Origin: Chimonanthus salicifolius
Lineage: Eukaryota > Streptophyta > Magnoliopsida > Laurales > Calycanthaceae
Assembly (NCBI GenBank): GCA_013350335.1
Contig: CM023542.1
Location: forward strand, 3,526,025 to 3,590,024
Direction of reading: 5' to 3'
Length of the DNA stretch: 64,000 bases
Part shown: positions 47,573-58,533 of the stretch, in pieces
Layout of the letters: the number at the start of each line of letters is the position of its first letter
Position numbering within the stretch: position 1 is the stretch's first letter
Translations under genes and position numbers: made by a program
Notes under the pieces: model-generated
The model's input: the letters and a program-made list of their open reading frames with translations, nothing else
Told to the model about the DNA's origin: nothing
Database searches by the model: none

Positions 47573-48327
47573 AAGATTTTAGTAAAATTAAACACATTGA
47601 CCACCAAGTCCACCCGTGAAATTCAGCGCCTCCACTCCCACCACCGACTTGGATTGAGCACTTTCCACGCTCATTATCACAAGCCACGTGGAAGAATATG
47701 AGTGGCTGGGCCCTCTATTTGCCTACTGAACATGGACCATCTATTCTTATGTGTGGCCCACCTCTTAAATGTCCCGTCTCTTTCTTGTGCTGGATTTGTC
47801 TGCTCGCCCACAGCAAACTACACGCTGTAGACGGTATATATTTTGTATTTGCTGTTAGGAACGTGTTAACAGTTTGCACACGTTTACCACACAAAAGCAA
47901 GCTGGAGAAATTTGGAAACTTTTCTCTAACGTCGACTTTATCTTTCGATAATTTGGATGGAAACTTTCCTGTGGACAATTAATGAAATTAAACAAGTCAA
48001 TTCCATCTAATTAATTGAAGAAATTTATTCATAAATATGTCATTTATTAAAAAAATCAGTTTCACTTAAAATTATAATTTTTAAATAATATTTGATAAGA
48101 TTCATTGTTAACTTATCAAATTTACAGTAGAGTCCAAATAGAAATCAATTTGAGTGAACTTAATATGAAATAAAATAAAGAGTATAAATTTTCGTCTTTT
48201 GTCAAATTTAATTTTTTTTTTATATGTTGCTCAAGTACTTATTTATATTCTACCAATTTTTTTATAAATAATAATAAAAGGTGTATAATAATTTTATTAA
48301 AAAAGTCAAAGATTAATTGAAAAGGGA

Positions 48328-48495
48328 ATTGAAGTGACAGTCAAGAACCTCCCCTCATGAAGAAAAGTCTTAAGTTCGATTCACACTTAATACTTTTCTG
48401 GACCACTCTCTCTAATTGTTCACTCAGTGTATGTGGGATTGAGAGGCTTACACCAAGTCTCCCAAAAGACTACTCGAGTTAAAATATTTCAGTAC
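48328..48495 (+). mobile_element. SINE family 2 copy, upstream of the U-box gene
   Basis: CAAGAACCTCCCCTCATGAA, AAGTTCGATTCACACTTAA (box B), TGTATGTGGGATTGAGAGGC and CCAAAAGACTACTCGAG. It lies about 270 bp before the gene's TATA box. Confidence 0.65.
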
Positions 48496-48721
48496 TGATT
48501 AGAATCATCTCATAATGGTTATATTTACAACCAATTATGTAGATAAAATATATCTTCCATAAATAAATATAAATATAAGATACCAAAATTTATTCAAAAG
48601 GCCCTTAAGGATGGGATAGGCTGCACCGGCCACACATGCCGAAAATAGCCATGGAAAATAAGACTGAGGAAAGTCGTAACATGTGAAGAATGGGCAAAAA
48701 GGAAAAGTCGTAGTTTGAATG

Positions 48722-48795
48722 CGTTGACATTTTCCTTTCTCAATCTTCTTTTCCCAATCCACGTATAAAATCACATTCACCTCAGCTTTTCTTCC
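48722..48795 (+). promoter_or_regulatory. Core promoter of the U-box gene
   Basis: A good TATA box, TATAAAA, is at 48764-48770, about 205 bp before the ATG, so transcription probably starts near 48795. TTGAC, the W-box core bound by WRKY factors, is at 48724-48728. It is followed by A, not C or T, so it is not a full W-box. The leader that follows is CT-rich. A G-box core CACGTG also occurs at 47685-47690, about 1.3 kb upstream. Confidence 0.5.
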
Positions 48796-48973
48796 TCAGC
48801 TTCAAATCCTTCTTTACCATATTTGGTACTCTCAGTTTCTATACCTTCATCGTCATATTCCCAACCTTGATTTCTTGGATTTCAATTTCCCTTCTTTAAA
48901 GTTTCAAAGAAATCTCAAGAACTTTTCCATTTGAAATTTGGCATCCGGGTTGTTTGTTTTTCAGTTAGATTTC

Positions 48974-50224
48974 ATGGAAGAAATCACGATTCCTCATTAT
49001 TTTCTGTGCCCAGTTTCTCTCGAGATAATGAGAGATCCCGTAACTGTCAGTACCGGAATTAGTTACGATCGGGAGAGCATCGAGCGGTGGATATTTTCCG
49101 GCAACAACAAGACGTGCCCGATGACAAGGCAGCCCTTGCCGGATACAGAAATAACTCCCAACCACACTCTCCGGCGGTTAATTCAGGCGTGGTGCATCGC
49201 CAATGCTTCACACGGTGTCGAAAGGATTCCGACGCCGAAGCCTCCTGTCGATAAGATCCAAATTGCCAAACTCCTTGAGGAGGTATGGAATCCACAGACA
49301 CAGATGAGATCCCTTCAGAAGCTCAAATCAATTGCTTCTGAGAGTGATCGGAACAGGCGATGCATAGAGGCAGCTGGTGCAGTAAGAATCTTGGCTTCTC
49401 TCGTAAAGAACAATTCGACATCGGCAGAAGAAGCGGCATTAGACGATGGCGTAGAGACGACGAGAGCCGGTGACGAAGCACTGATCATACTCCACAACCT
49501 TCAAATTTCCGACGGCGGCCTTCGCGAACTCGCTGCGAAAGATTGTGATTTCACTGCATCTTTGGTGCAGGTGTTGCAAAGAGGGAATGATGAATCAAGG
49601 GCTTATGCCACAATGCTCTTGAAATCGATGCTCGGTGTCTTCGATCCGATTCATTTGTTCGGCATGAGAATTGAAGTATTCCAAGAAGTCGTTCGGGTGC
49701 TGCATGATCAGATCTCACACCAAGCAACTAAGGCAGCCCTGCAGATTCTAATTGAGGCATGCCCTTGGGGAAGAAATAGGGTTAAAGCCGTGGAAGCCGA
49801 TGCGGTTTCGGTCCTGATCGAGCTTCTTCTCGACACGAGTGAGAAAAAGAGCTGTGAAATGATGTTGATGGTGTTGGATCAGCTATGCAAATGTGCAGAA
49901 GGGAGGGCTAAATTGTTAGCCCATGGCGCCGGAATTGCGATCGTGTCGAAGAAGATACTTAGGGTTTCGAACGTAGCGAGCGAACGAGCGGTCCGAATAC
50001 TGCATTCAATTGCTACATTCTCTGCAAATCTACATCTTCTTCAGGAAATGCTGCAAGTTGGGATTGTTGCAAAGTTATGCTTAGTTGGTCAGGTTGATTG
50101 TAGCATCAAAACTAAGGAGAAGGCCAAAGAGATCCTCCTCAGGCATTCAAGGGCATGGAAGAACTCTCCTTGCATTCCTTCACATTTGTTATCTTCATTT
50201 CCTCCCTCCATTAGAAAGATGTAG
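48974..50224 (+). CDS. U-box E3 ubiquitin ligase with ARM repeats, PUB22/PUB23/PUB24 type
   Basis: Intronless gene for a 416-residue plant U-box E3 ubiquitin ligase. The U-box is at about residues 5-79, starting IPHYFLCPVSLEIMRDPVTVSTG. It shows the family landmarks C12, D21-P22-V23-T24, Y31-D32, R38-W39-I40, C48-P49 and the NHTLRRLIQAWC block, which together form the E2-binding fold. The rest (about 110-405) is leucine- and alanine-rich helical sequence with ARM-type repeats for substrate binding, including RRCIEAAGAVRILASLV, EALIILHNL and AKLLAHGAGIAIVSKKIL. Length, lack of introns and the N-terminal EITIPHYF fit the PUB22/23/24 group. In Arabidopsis this group dampens pattern-triggered immunity and drought signalling by ubiquitinating targets such as Exo70B2. 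ATG 48974 is chosen because the open frame upstream has no ATG, only a TTG. The frame is undamaged. The exact orthologue within the group is not decided. Confidence 0.95.
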   Translation: MEEITIPHYFLCPVSLEIMRDPVTVSTGISYDRESIERWIFSGNNKTCPMTRQPLPDTEITPNHTLRRLIQAWCIANASHGVERIPTPKPPVDKIQIAKLLEEVWNPQTQMRSLQKLKSIASESDRNRRCIEAAGAVRILASLVKNNSTSAEEAALDDGVETTRAGDEALIILHNLQISDGGLRELAAKDCDFTASLVQVLQRGNDESRAYATMLLKSMLGVFDPIHLFGMRIEVFQEVVRVLHDQISHQATKAALQILIEACPWGRNRVKAVEADAVSVLIELLLDTSEKKSCEMMLMVLDQLCKCAEGRAKLLAHGAGIAIVSKKILRVSNVASERAVRILHSIATFSANLHLLQEMLQVGIVAKLCLVGQVDCSIKTKEKAKEILLRHSRAWKNSPCIPSHLLSSFPPSIRKM

Positions 50225-50569
50225 TAGAAGTTAGCAGCTTTAGTCCCAAATTGTGAAGAAGATGAAACACATACATTTAACACAGAAAAATACAAATCCT
50301 TTCAAGGAGCAAAGTTCATGGTTTTGTATTTTGTTACAACATTAGAAAAGATTATTATGTTTCTAATCATCTCATCTACTGTTGTGTTGTTCCAATCATG
50401 TTTCAAATTCAGTCCATAAGGGAGTGTAATTGTTCTATGATTTCATCTTAAAAATAGATTGTGCATGGATTGTGAGTTTACAACACATGAAATCTAAAAT
50501 TCATTTATTTGTAGTGTAGAACGTCGATGATTTGAATGACTAAGTTTCTATAGTGACCAACCCGACGGG

Positions 50570-50715
50570 ATTGGAATGATGGCTAGGAACCTGCTTAAGG
50601 AAGCAAGAGTTCTGAGTTCGAACTTTTTTTTTTTATCCTAAAAGACCACTTCCTCTGGAGTGTGTATAGTAAAGGAGGCTTGCAAATAATTAGCAGATAG
50701 TTTAAAAATATCAGT
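50570..50715 (+). mobile_element. SINE family 2 copy
   Basis: GATTGGAATGATGGCTAGG, TTCTGAGTTCGAAC (box B), CTAAAAGACCACTTCCTC and GTAAAGGAGGCTTGCAAAT. Confidence 0.65.
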
Positions 50716-50818
50716 TAATATTTCGGTTCATACAAAATCAGCCCCATATTGATTCTGCTTATATAATAGCAGAAATTGATATTTTGCGTATAGGCATAAA
50801 TTAGAATATCAACTTATA

Positions 50819-50900
50819 GTTTTTTTTTTTGAATTTACATGTGGGAAACCACGGGATACCCAACGTAAAATTCCCATGGGTGAGCCCACTTGCTAGTCAT
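50819..50900 (-). mobile_element. SINE family 1, 3' part, minus strand
   Basis: T-rich start followed by the complement of the family body: GTGGGAAACCACGGGATACC, AACGTAAAATTCCCATGGG and TGAGCCCACTTGC. Confidence 0.7.
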
Positions 50901-50924
50901 TGAAACTTTATAATTCTCTTAATT

Positions 50925-51085
50925 TGGCTCAGAAAACAGGAGTTCTGAATTTGATTCCAAGTACAGTTCAAAAGGCCAATCCTCGTAAAATTATATAGTA
51001 TGTGTGAGTAAAGAGGCTTTCAAATGCCCTAAAGATTAATTAGGTGATCTAAGAGACCTAAACACTTTAATCATAAATTAAAAAA
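50925..51085 (+). mobile_element. SINE family 2 copy
   Basis: TTGGCTCAGAAAACAGGAG, TTTGATTCCAAGTACAG, GTAAAGAGGCTTTCAAATGC and TTAGGTGATCTAAG, then A-rich. Confidence 0.55.
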
Positions 51086-52548
51086 AAACTATATAATTCT
51101 CTTACAAGTGTTGATGCCAATAGACACCATCAAGTGTTGTATGCCATGAAATTAATTTAAAATTAATATGACTTTTGTAACTCCATGGCATTCAAAGTAG
51201 AACAAGAACGTTCAGCTCCTTTTGAACTCCGAAGGTTTGCATAATTTAGAAATTTGAAAAAAAATAATCAAGAAGAGCTTGACCCATTTCCTAATGTCGA
51301 TTTTATTTCCAATCAAGGTTTTACAGTCAGAACTTGGAGAGTATTAAAATTAATTCAGGAAAATTTAGATGAATTATTTGATTCTATTGAATTTTCTCAA
51401 ATTGAGCTGGACTTTTAATTTTTAAATTTTGAACCTTTTAATTGCAACACCAAACGCATTCCATTGTGATGAGTTACATTCGGACAAAATACTTAAAAAA
51501 AAAAAAAATGATGCTTTTGGATTTATAAAAGAAATTCTCAACCAATTTTAATTTGTTTTAAAAAATATGAAAGAGTTGAAAAAAAAAAAAAACGAAAATG
51601 ACACATGTTCTAAATACGAGAAATGTCAACTTTTTACCTGCAAAATACCAATATTCGTATGGATTGTCAAAAGAAAAGTCTATTTATCAACTGTAGACAG
51701 GGGGCGGCTACTATATCCGTATCCGTAAACCAATATGTTTCGGCTGTAAAATGTGAATATGTAACGGTTCGCATCCGTCCGTCACCCATCTAGAATCCAT
51801 TCATCACTTGTCCAGATTCAAATGCGTTGCGGCTGATACATATCAATCAGAATTTTTTCACTACGTCACGGTCAACAGACGATATCTTTTACTACTATTG
51901 GCAACATGTCACTGCAAATGATAATTATTTTATTAAAAGAAGGGTCAATTGCCCCATGACAATGAGAACCACGAAAGGGATGGGTGTGAATTAAGCCGTT
52001 CAGTCCAACCATGACATTAGAGTCAAGAGAGGGTTCTGCATCTTCTTGTCTTTATGTGATAATAAATTAATAATTTTTAAAGTTATAATTAAGTGACATT
52101 AGCAATTGGGTGCCACTATAATCTTGCAATTTCAATTTAAACACTCCCTTTTAATTGGATTATAGCCGATTAGATTAGAAAATCCATTTAAAGTTGGCGA
52201 TACAATTAGGCAAACGTATCTATCATTTTATGTGTGAAACTGAGGAATACCCAAGTGAACAGCCATCCACTATAGACGGCACATGCAATTGGATGTCCAT
52301 CTAATGTTTTCACTGTTAGACTTAAATATTGTTGGTAAAAGATACTTATCTAATAATTATATCCTAATCTTGAAATATCAAGTTTTAGAATGATTTAATG
52401 ATTTTCATTTTAAATAGTTTGATATGTCTCGTAATTATCTATTCAACCATCTATCTCTTTACTAAAAAGTGGTTCTCACTTGTCAAAATACTCAGCTTCT
52501 CAATATCTCTTGCAGCACCCGATTAATCATTGAGATATGTGTAACTTG

Positions 52549-52755
52549 TTAGAACATGGGCTTCCAGTCTAAGAGACTAGTCTGAGACTTGACTCTTATA
52601 TCACTTGTTATAAACAGACGCATACAAAACAATGAACGAAAAAATAAACCACAGATTGGGTCTTGAGCCATTGCATATTGTGAAGAACCAAAGAGATTAC
52701 ACCAACAAATCACATAAAATCTTTGTATCTTTTGAGTTAGAAGCCCAGGTTCTAA
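52549..52755 (-). mobile_element. Degenerate LTR/primer-site remnant, minus strand
   Basis: Minus-strand AACAAGTGATATAAGAGTCAAG near 52610-52590 is a damaged version of an LTR end plus the TGGTATCAGAGCC primer site. Segments GAACATGGGCTTCCAG at 52553 and its inverted near-copy at about 52740 bracket it. Too decayed to set ends. Confidence 0.3.
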
Positions 52756-52793
52756 TATAAGCTTTCTATCCACACACGTCAGATAGTTTTACA

Positions 52794-52867
52794 CAGGAGT
52801 CTAAATCTCGGCCGATATTGTGGAACCGAGTTGTCGGATCTCAGCTCCACCGAATTTTGGACCCCTA
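52794..52867. mobile_element. 74-bp deletion derivative of the palindrome-rich hAT MITE
   Basis: CAGGAGTCTAAATCTCGG at the left and ACCGAATTTTGGACCCCTA at the right, flanked by GTTTTACA and GTTTTACG (7/8). Only one TCGGCCGATAT core and no A-rich spacer remain. It is unusually short for a transposed element, so the minimum needed for mobility may be little more than the ends. Confidence 0.82.
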
Positions 52868-53504
52868 GTTTTACGGGAGTAGCCCTTTGAAGTAGAGTGG
52901 GTCTTCCGCTTTCTAATCGAGTGGATGAACCATTTTTTAGGACAATTCATCTCTCTCTCCTTCAGCCGGCTTTGAAGTCAAACCAAGGAACTATATAAGT
53001 TACAAATGGTCCATACTTTGCGTTCTGCATGACCCAGCCAAAAAATTTGACCATATCTGGGCCCATAAATGGATGTTTACGAGCAGAGCCGAAGAAGACT
53101 GGATGGATAGAGCTTCCAATGAACAGGGCCCACCTAAGTGTAGCCTGGCCCATCTAAACTATGATAGCATGATCTTAACAGATCTCTGGTGAGTGGAAAC
53201 AGATCACAAATTAGAATTGGAAAAAAAAAAAAAAAATCCGACTACTCAAATTTTTTCACAAGAAATGGAAGAATATCTCTGGCCATAAGATGAATGAAAG
53301 TCCATTGCCTACTTATCCACCATACCTCTGCCTAATCACAATCCACTTGCCACGCATAAATAAATATTGATTTGAGATTGGTGCATGCACTGTACTGGGG
53401 AAAATCTGGAAGATCTCCTCAGAATAATAGAAAAAGATTTTTTTTATAAAAAAGGAGTCTTAGACAATTGATTTACAGATCATTGTCACTTGTAATTTGA
53501 GTTT

Positions 53505-53760
53505 TAATTATCATTTGATATCAAATATCAATTATGAAATATTCAACAAATACTAGTCGATATTATGAATACAGTGGCCGAATTTGTAAATGACCGCTAC
53601 TTAATGGTAAAATTACATATTTATGAAGCCAGAATTTTTCTTAATTTTCTGTACTTTTTTCAAGTTTTTTGAAAAAAAAAGGTTTTTTTTTAAAATGAGA
53701 CGAGAGAAAAGTATTGGCCGGCTGAACTGATATGAACGTACCGGTGATACGTATCAGCCA
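53505..53760. mobile_element. Very degenerate palindrome-rich element
   Basis: Scattered CTAGTCGATATTATG, AGTGGCCGAATTTG, a poly-A/T spacer with GAGACGAGAGAAAAG, then TTGGCCGGCTG and GATACGTATCAGCC. The order of parts mirrors the hAT MITE family, but no termini are recognisable. Confidence 0.35.
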
Positions 53761-54141
53761 GCCATTATTATCATCCCACGCTTATAGTTTGAGTAAGCTA
53801 ATAACTCAATTTATACAATATTTATATGATATTTATAGAAGATCAAGTATAATCCCGGTGTATAGAGTAGAGAGGTTATGGATCCAACGTATTAGGAGAA
53901 GAAGGAGAACTTTGAGATGACGGAAGAGAGGGATAAAAAATGATATTTTATAACATTGTGGAGTGACTAGTGGTATAATTTTTGAGAGAGTTAATTCGAG
54001 AAGAAGAATTTATAAAGTCGACTCTAAATAAATGTGATAGTGAGTATTGCTGATGATGATGATGGATATCGATATATAATTGATGGATTGAATTTTATAA
54101 ATCACCAAAAGAATCTCTATAAATGAAATATTTGCCCATAT

Positions 54142-54300
54142 GGGTGTAGTTCAACTGGTAATCTCCCTGCTTCAAGAAGCGGGAGGTGCCAGGTTCGAGT
54201 CCCATGGCCTCACCTGGTGTGCTCCATGCGCAGTGGATATCACCCGTGGGGTTTTATGGTGCGTTTCCCACAATTTCCCACGCATAAATTAAAAAAAAAA
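54142..54300 (+). mobile_element. tRNA-derived SINE, family 1, best copy
   Basis: Box A-like TAGTTCAACTGGTAA at 54147 and box B GGTTCGAGTCC at about 54192 of an RNA polymerase III promoter. These are followed by a shared body (GTGGATATCACCCGTGGGG) and an A-rich tail to 54300. Diverged flanks (ATATTTGCCCATA and ATATTACTCATAA) may be the target duplication. Not a tRNA gene, because no cloverleaf acceptor pairing follows. Confidence 0.85.
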
Positions 54301-55064
54301 TATTACTCATAAATCTAAGGTTGTGAGCCTAAGACATTTAATATCACTGATTAATTGACCCGCACCATAGTTGGATCACCTTTCAACATCAAGAGTCAAG
54401 AGCCTTTTTTTTTTTAATTTTTTTTTTTTTTAAATCTTGTTGACATCAAAAGTCATTGTAATAAAAAGGAATGGTCTTCATTCAAAGTAAACACTACACA
54501 CTTTTAAGTATTGGCTGGTCAAAAGTCTTCCACAACCTACTTTATATTTTTTTTTTTCAATTGTTTATCCATATTAATATTATTGATACCCAACTCTAAT
54601 AAAAAAACCATTATGGATACCACATGGATGAGCAACATGCTACTATATGATCATAAAATATGATTTATGAAGAAAATTCTGGCACTAATATTTTTTATAT
54701 TGGTTAATATTTTAAAAAAAATTGGATGATATTTCTGAAGCATTTACATTTCAATTGGAGTCCAAATTATTCAGCTGAAATTTTAAATTTTGGCTGTTCA
54801 TGTCCAAATAGTAACTAGTATAGTTAGTAATGGGTCAAAAGTAGAACTAAGAAAGGTTGAAATTTGGATAAACTTAGCCCAGAAGCCCAACTATATAATT
54901 CAAAATCGATATTTCACACACAGTTTGTCCATCTTAATTTAAATGCATAGAAAAATTAAAGTTAAGAATTAAAATAAAAATAAAAACTTATCGTAGTCAT
55001 TCTCAATGGTCTCCCCATAGGTTAATATTAGCCCATATTATAAATATATAAGCTGTATATTTAT

Positions 55065-55320
55065 AATATCGGCTGATATATCATACAGGATATTGCTGAT
55101 ATTTTAAAATATCGGTGAAAATTGATTTAAAAAGATGGTTTTTCATAAATGATTTTCATGTTTTGTAATTTCCAGAAAATTTTTAATTTAAAAAAAGGCC
55201 TATTTCGGCTTGATTTTCTATTTTTTTTTAAATGTCGATATTAAAAATCATATAATATCATATCTATCTATTGAATAAAAACCATATAAATATCTATAAA
55301 AAAATATATCATATTGAATC
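55065..55320. mobile_element. Degenerate palindrome-rich element
   Basis: AATATCGGCTGATATATC, TTGCTGATATTTTAAAATATCG and a T/A-rich spacer, then TGTCGATATTAAAAATC. Related by motif only, and boundaries not defined. Confidence 0.35.
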
Positions 55321-55324
55321 ATAG

Positions 55325-55355
<31 letters not shown>

Positions 55356-55559
55356 TAGTATATGTCTATATGGATATCTATCAATTCTTGAGTACGTAAC
55401 TTGAAAAAAATCATTTGAACATGTAAATGACCGTATTAAGGAAAAATATACATATCTATAAAACCCATAAATTTCTTTGTTTTCTGAAATTTTTCTGTAA
55501 TTTTTCTATAATTTAAAAATAAAAAAATAAAAAAATTCCTGATAAAACCTGGCTCTCCC

Positions 55560-55794
55560 TGTGAAACCCCTGCCTAGCTGATGTGGGAAGAGTCCCACAT
55601 CGGTTAGGAAGGGAGAGAGAGGAGAATTTATAAGGGGGCCAAGCCCATTAACTAGCTAGACACGTTTTGGGCCGGGCCAGGTGGGCCCGAGCCCAAATGT
55701 AAAATCGTGCAGGCTCGTTGTGTGCGAGGCCCAGAGCGAACAATTTCTTGCTGAGTTTGAGCCCTAAACCCTGTATGTGGGTCGGGTCGTTACA
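55560..55794 (+). mobile_element. 235-bp solo LTR, second copy of the same family
   Basis: Starts TGTGAAACCCC and ends GGGTCGTTACA, flanked by a perfect 5-bp duplication CTCCC (55555-55559 and 55795-55799). Contains GATGTGGGAAGAGTCCCACATC, in which GATGTGGGA pairs with TCCCACATC around a short loop. Homologous along its length to 34768-34994 but diverged. Confidence 0.87.
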
Positions 55795-55799
55795 CTCCC

Positions 55800-57061
55800 G
55801 CAGTCATAATTTCACTAATGCAATATACCAGTTAATGACATATTTATGAATATTATGTAAAAAATCTTTGATACAATCTACAGAAGTGGAAAAAGTCACC
55901 CGTCTTGAAGGGAGGATGGGTTAAATATGGTTCAACCGGGTTGACCTATAGTCAAACTCGGTCCAACCCGTGCTATTAATATAATATTATAAATAATATT
56001 AAATTATTAACTAAAATTTTATTTCAGAAAAATATTTTTTTCTTCTCACAAACCCAATTGTAAATACTAAAATTAATAATCTAAAAATCATATTCTCAAA
56101 AAAACCAAATCTTCATCTTCATTTTCTTCATTTAAAGAAACCAATGGTTTTTAAGGGTCAAGGGTCACAAGTTTATTAGAAAACCGGGTTGATCCGCGAG
56201 TCGTAGAGGGTTTTTAATTCAAAAGGGTCTTAAAATGACCCGACTCTTGTTTCAGCTGGGTCACGGTTGACCTGTGGGTCAGCCCATGGATCAAGTCGAA
56301 TTTGATAACATTGGAATAATAAACAAACCCAACCTGGCCTTCATCGATGAAGTTGAAAGCTATGGGGTTTTGAGCCATTGCAAGATCCCTAAGAGATTAT
56401 GCTAACAAGCCTTGGGCCATTTCACTCTAAATGTGATGCAGATTAAATTAGTGTAGAAACCATCTTTTCCTCCACAATGAAAATATTAAATGGTTGATGT
56501 GAACTAAAGTAGTGTAGAAACCTTCCTTAGTCCACGAATGAAAGATCAACGGCTCAATTGGACTTCCACCCAAAGTGAAAACCAATCAAGGCTTCTCTAA
56601 TGGCAATCCTTGAAGAAATAAGTTTTCAACGAAACCTAATTTTTCATGTGCAGAGGATTTGCTACTTGTGAGAGTCATGTGCAATCTTTTTTTTCTTCAA
56701 CCGGCCAATCACATAAAAGTTCTAGAAGATCAAGTGTATTTGTGGACTCTCCATCCATGCACCCACACCATCCAATGATCTTCTTTGCCATTGTGTAGCA
56801 ATCAATGGAAAGGAAGGATGTTGCATTTGCTTCAAGCATACCTAGAGTTCAAGTTGTGGGAGATCTATCCAAAAGGAGTCCTTTGTTTCCAATCCTTCAT
56901 CCTTACAATCATGCACAGGCCCAAGGCTGATTGAATTCTAATTTAGAAAAGGGAGAGAGATTGGAAGAGATAGAGAGGGTTTGAATTCAAACAAGGGAAG
57001 AGAGAGAAGAAGAATTCTTTTTTATTGCAGCCCATCCTAGGGTTTGGGCGTATGACAAACT
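55800..57061. other. Intergenic DNA with GGGTCAACCC-type relics
   Basis: 55905-56310 holds inverted-looking GGTTCAACCGGGTTGACC, GACCCGACTC and GGGTCACGGTTGACC segments, probably a decayed DNA element. 56350-56420 (TTTTGAGCCATTGCAAGATC) resembles 52665-52710. No gene. Confidence 0.35.
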
Positions 57062-57220
57062 CAGGGATATAAATCTCGATTGATACAATGCGTATCGGCC
57101 GATATGGCCGAGATCTCGTCGAGATCCAATACACATCAAGATTTTTAAAAAAAAAAAATTAAGAGAGGGATATCGGCCGAGATGCTGATATCTCGGTAAA
57201 CACGATTTTTTTTATCCCTG
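57062..57220. mobile_element. hAT-type palindrome-rich MITE
   Basis: 159 bp, from CAGGGATATAAATCTCG to CGATTTTTTTTATCCCTG. 8-bp flanks GACAAACT and GGCAAACT match 7/8. Interior has GTATCGGCCGATATGGCCG and ATATCGGCCGAGAT around an A-rich spacer with GAGAGG. Confidence 0.88.
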
Positions 57221-57895
57221 GGCAAACTTCAAAGAGGCTTGGGTTGGCGTCTAAGCCAAGCCCAAGATAGGCCCAATGGGCCTAGGGTCAAATGATAGGC
57301 CCAATAGACTTTGGGCCTAACCCACATAAATAGGACATGTTTGGTCCAATTTGGGCCCAATGGATTCTGGATATGGTCCATGTGCATAAAACATGTTTGG
57401 CCCATTAGTTTTGAGTTGGGCTCATTCAAGTCCATTAGACTCGAGTTGGGCCTAGGCTCCATGTTGGGCTCACATACAATAAACTCGCCAATTTAGAGTC
57501 CAAATTGGCTAGTTTGCCCATTCACTTCCCTCAATAAAAAATAACACAACCTTACGACCTTCTTACATAATTTCGATTGTGATGCCTTATCAAAATAATC
57601 AAATCTACAAAAAAAAAAAAAAATTGTAATAATTGGACAACCACATCACTCCACATCGTCACATTGTACCACATCATTCCATGTATTCATGTCGAGTCAT
57701 CATTCTTGTGACCTTTCATGTTATCAAAACTAGACATGTCACAAATTATAACATGCGCCCCAAATTAGACATTCCACATGTAAAGATAAGATAGTACAGT
57801 CTGTTACCCATTTCATTTTACCCTAAATTCTGCATTCCACTTATCACTCATAAAGAAGTGCACTTATCACCACATGTTTAAAAGGAATTCCCAAG

Positions 57896-58533
57896 TAGGG
57901 ATGGGAACGGGCTGGGCTCAAGCTGGATTAAGTTTTGCCAAACACGAGCCCTATTAGCAAGTGAAAGCTCGAGCTTAGCCCCGAGATCGATAAGCCAATG
58001 AGCTTGATTGGAAGCCCGATGAGCTTGGTTGAAAGCCCAACCCAAGTATGAGTCAGAAATCAAGTATTTTTTACCAAATTTCATTCCAAAATTCAAATTG
58101 AGGCCATATTCTTGTAATGGTCAAAATTAGCAGCCTCTTTAGAAATAGTGTCGCTTACTGATTTTGACTAATAGGATCAAGTGGTTTTATTCTTAATTCT
58201 TTAATGAAATTTATTATGCACATAGCTAATAAAGTGAGCCTTCACTCTAACGGCTCATATTACTATGTTTCTAAAAAAACTAATGAAAAAGAAAGAATTG
58301 ACCAGGTGTGATGTGCAACCCCATATATAGTTTTTTTTCGATCTACATAATTGGGCTAGGGTTGTGCTTTTGGATCAACATATACATAAGCCTGAGCCCA
58401 GCCCGAATAATAATGAACTTTAATTTTTTGTCCAAGTCTGGCCCTAGTATAAATTGGGCTCAAAACTTTTTCTCAAGCTCACCTTTTCACGGGTCAGGTT
58501 CTTCATACTTTCGGGCTAAATTTTTCATCCCTT
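57896..58533. mobile_element. hAT-like element C (TAGGGATG termini)
   Basis: Left TAGGGATGGGAACGGGC and right complement AAGGGATGAAAAATTTAGC. Flanks TTCCCAAG and CTCTCAAG match 6/8. About 638 bp, interior with GAGCCCAGCCCGAA and GAGCTTGATTGGAAGCCC. No transposase sequence recognised. Confidence 0.45.

Larger units (their letters stand above)
50300..52548. other. U-box gene 3' flank, SINEs and AT-rich DNA
   Basis: After the 3' UTR come SINE fragments (listed). 51695-51850 has repeated ATCCGTATCCGTAAACC, CGCATCCGTCCG and GCGGCTGATAC motifs after an isolated CAGGGGGCGGC, possibly a further decayed hAT-like element. Not resolved. Confidence 0.4.

Noticed and set aside
47698..47982. 94-codon ORF and an 87-codon antisense partner
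   Set aside because: No domain, mixed composition and no supporting start context; considered chance.
51681..51910. Further hAT MITE starting CAGGGGGCGGC
   Set aside because: No matching right terminus or 8-bp duplication could be found.
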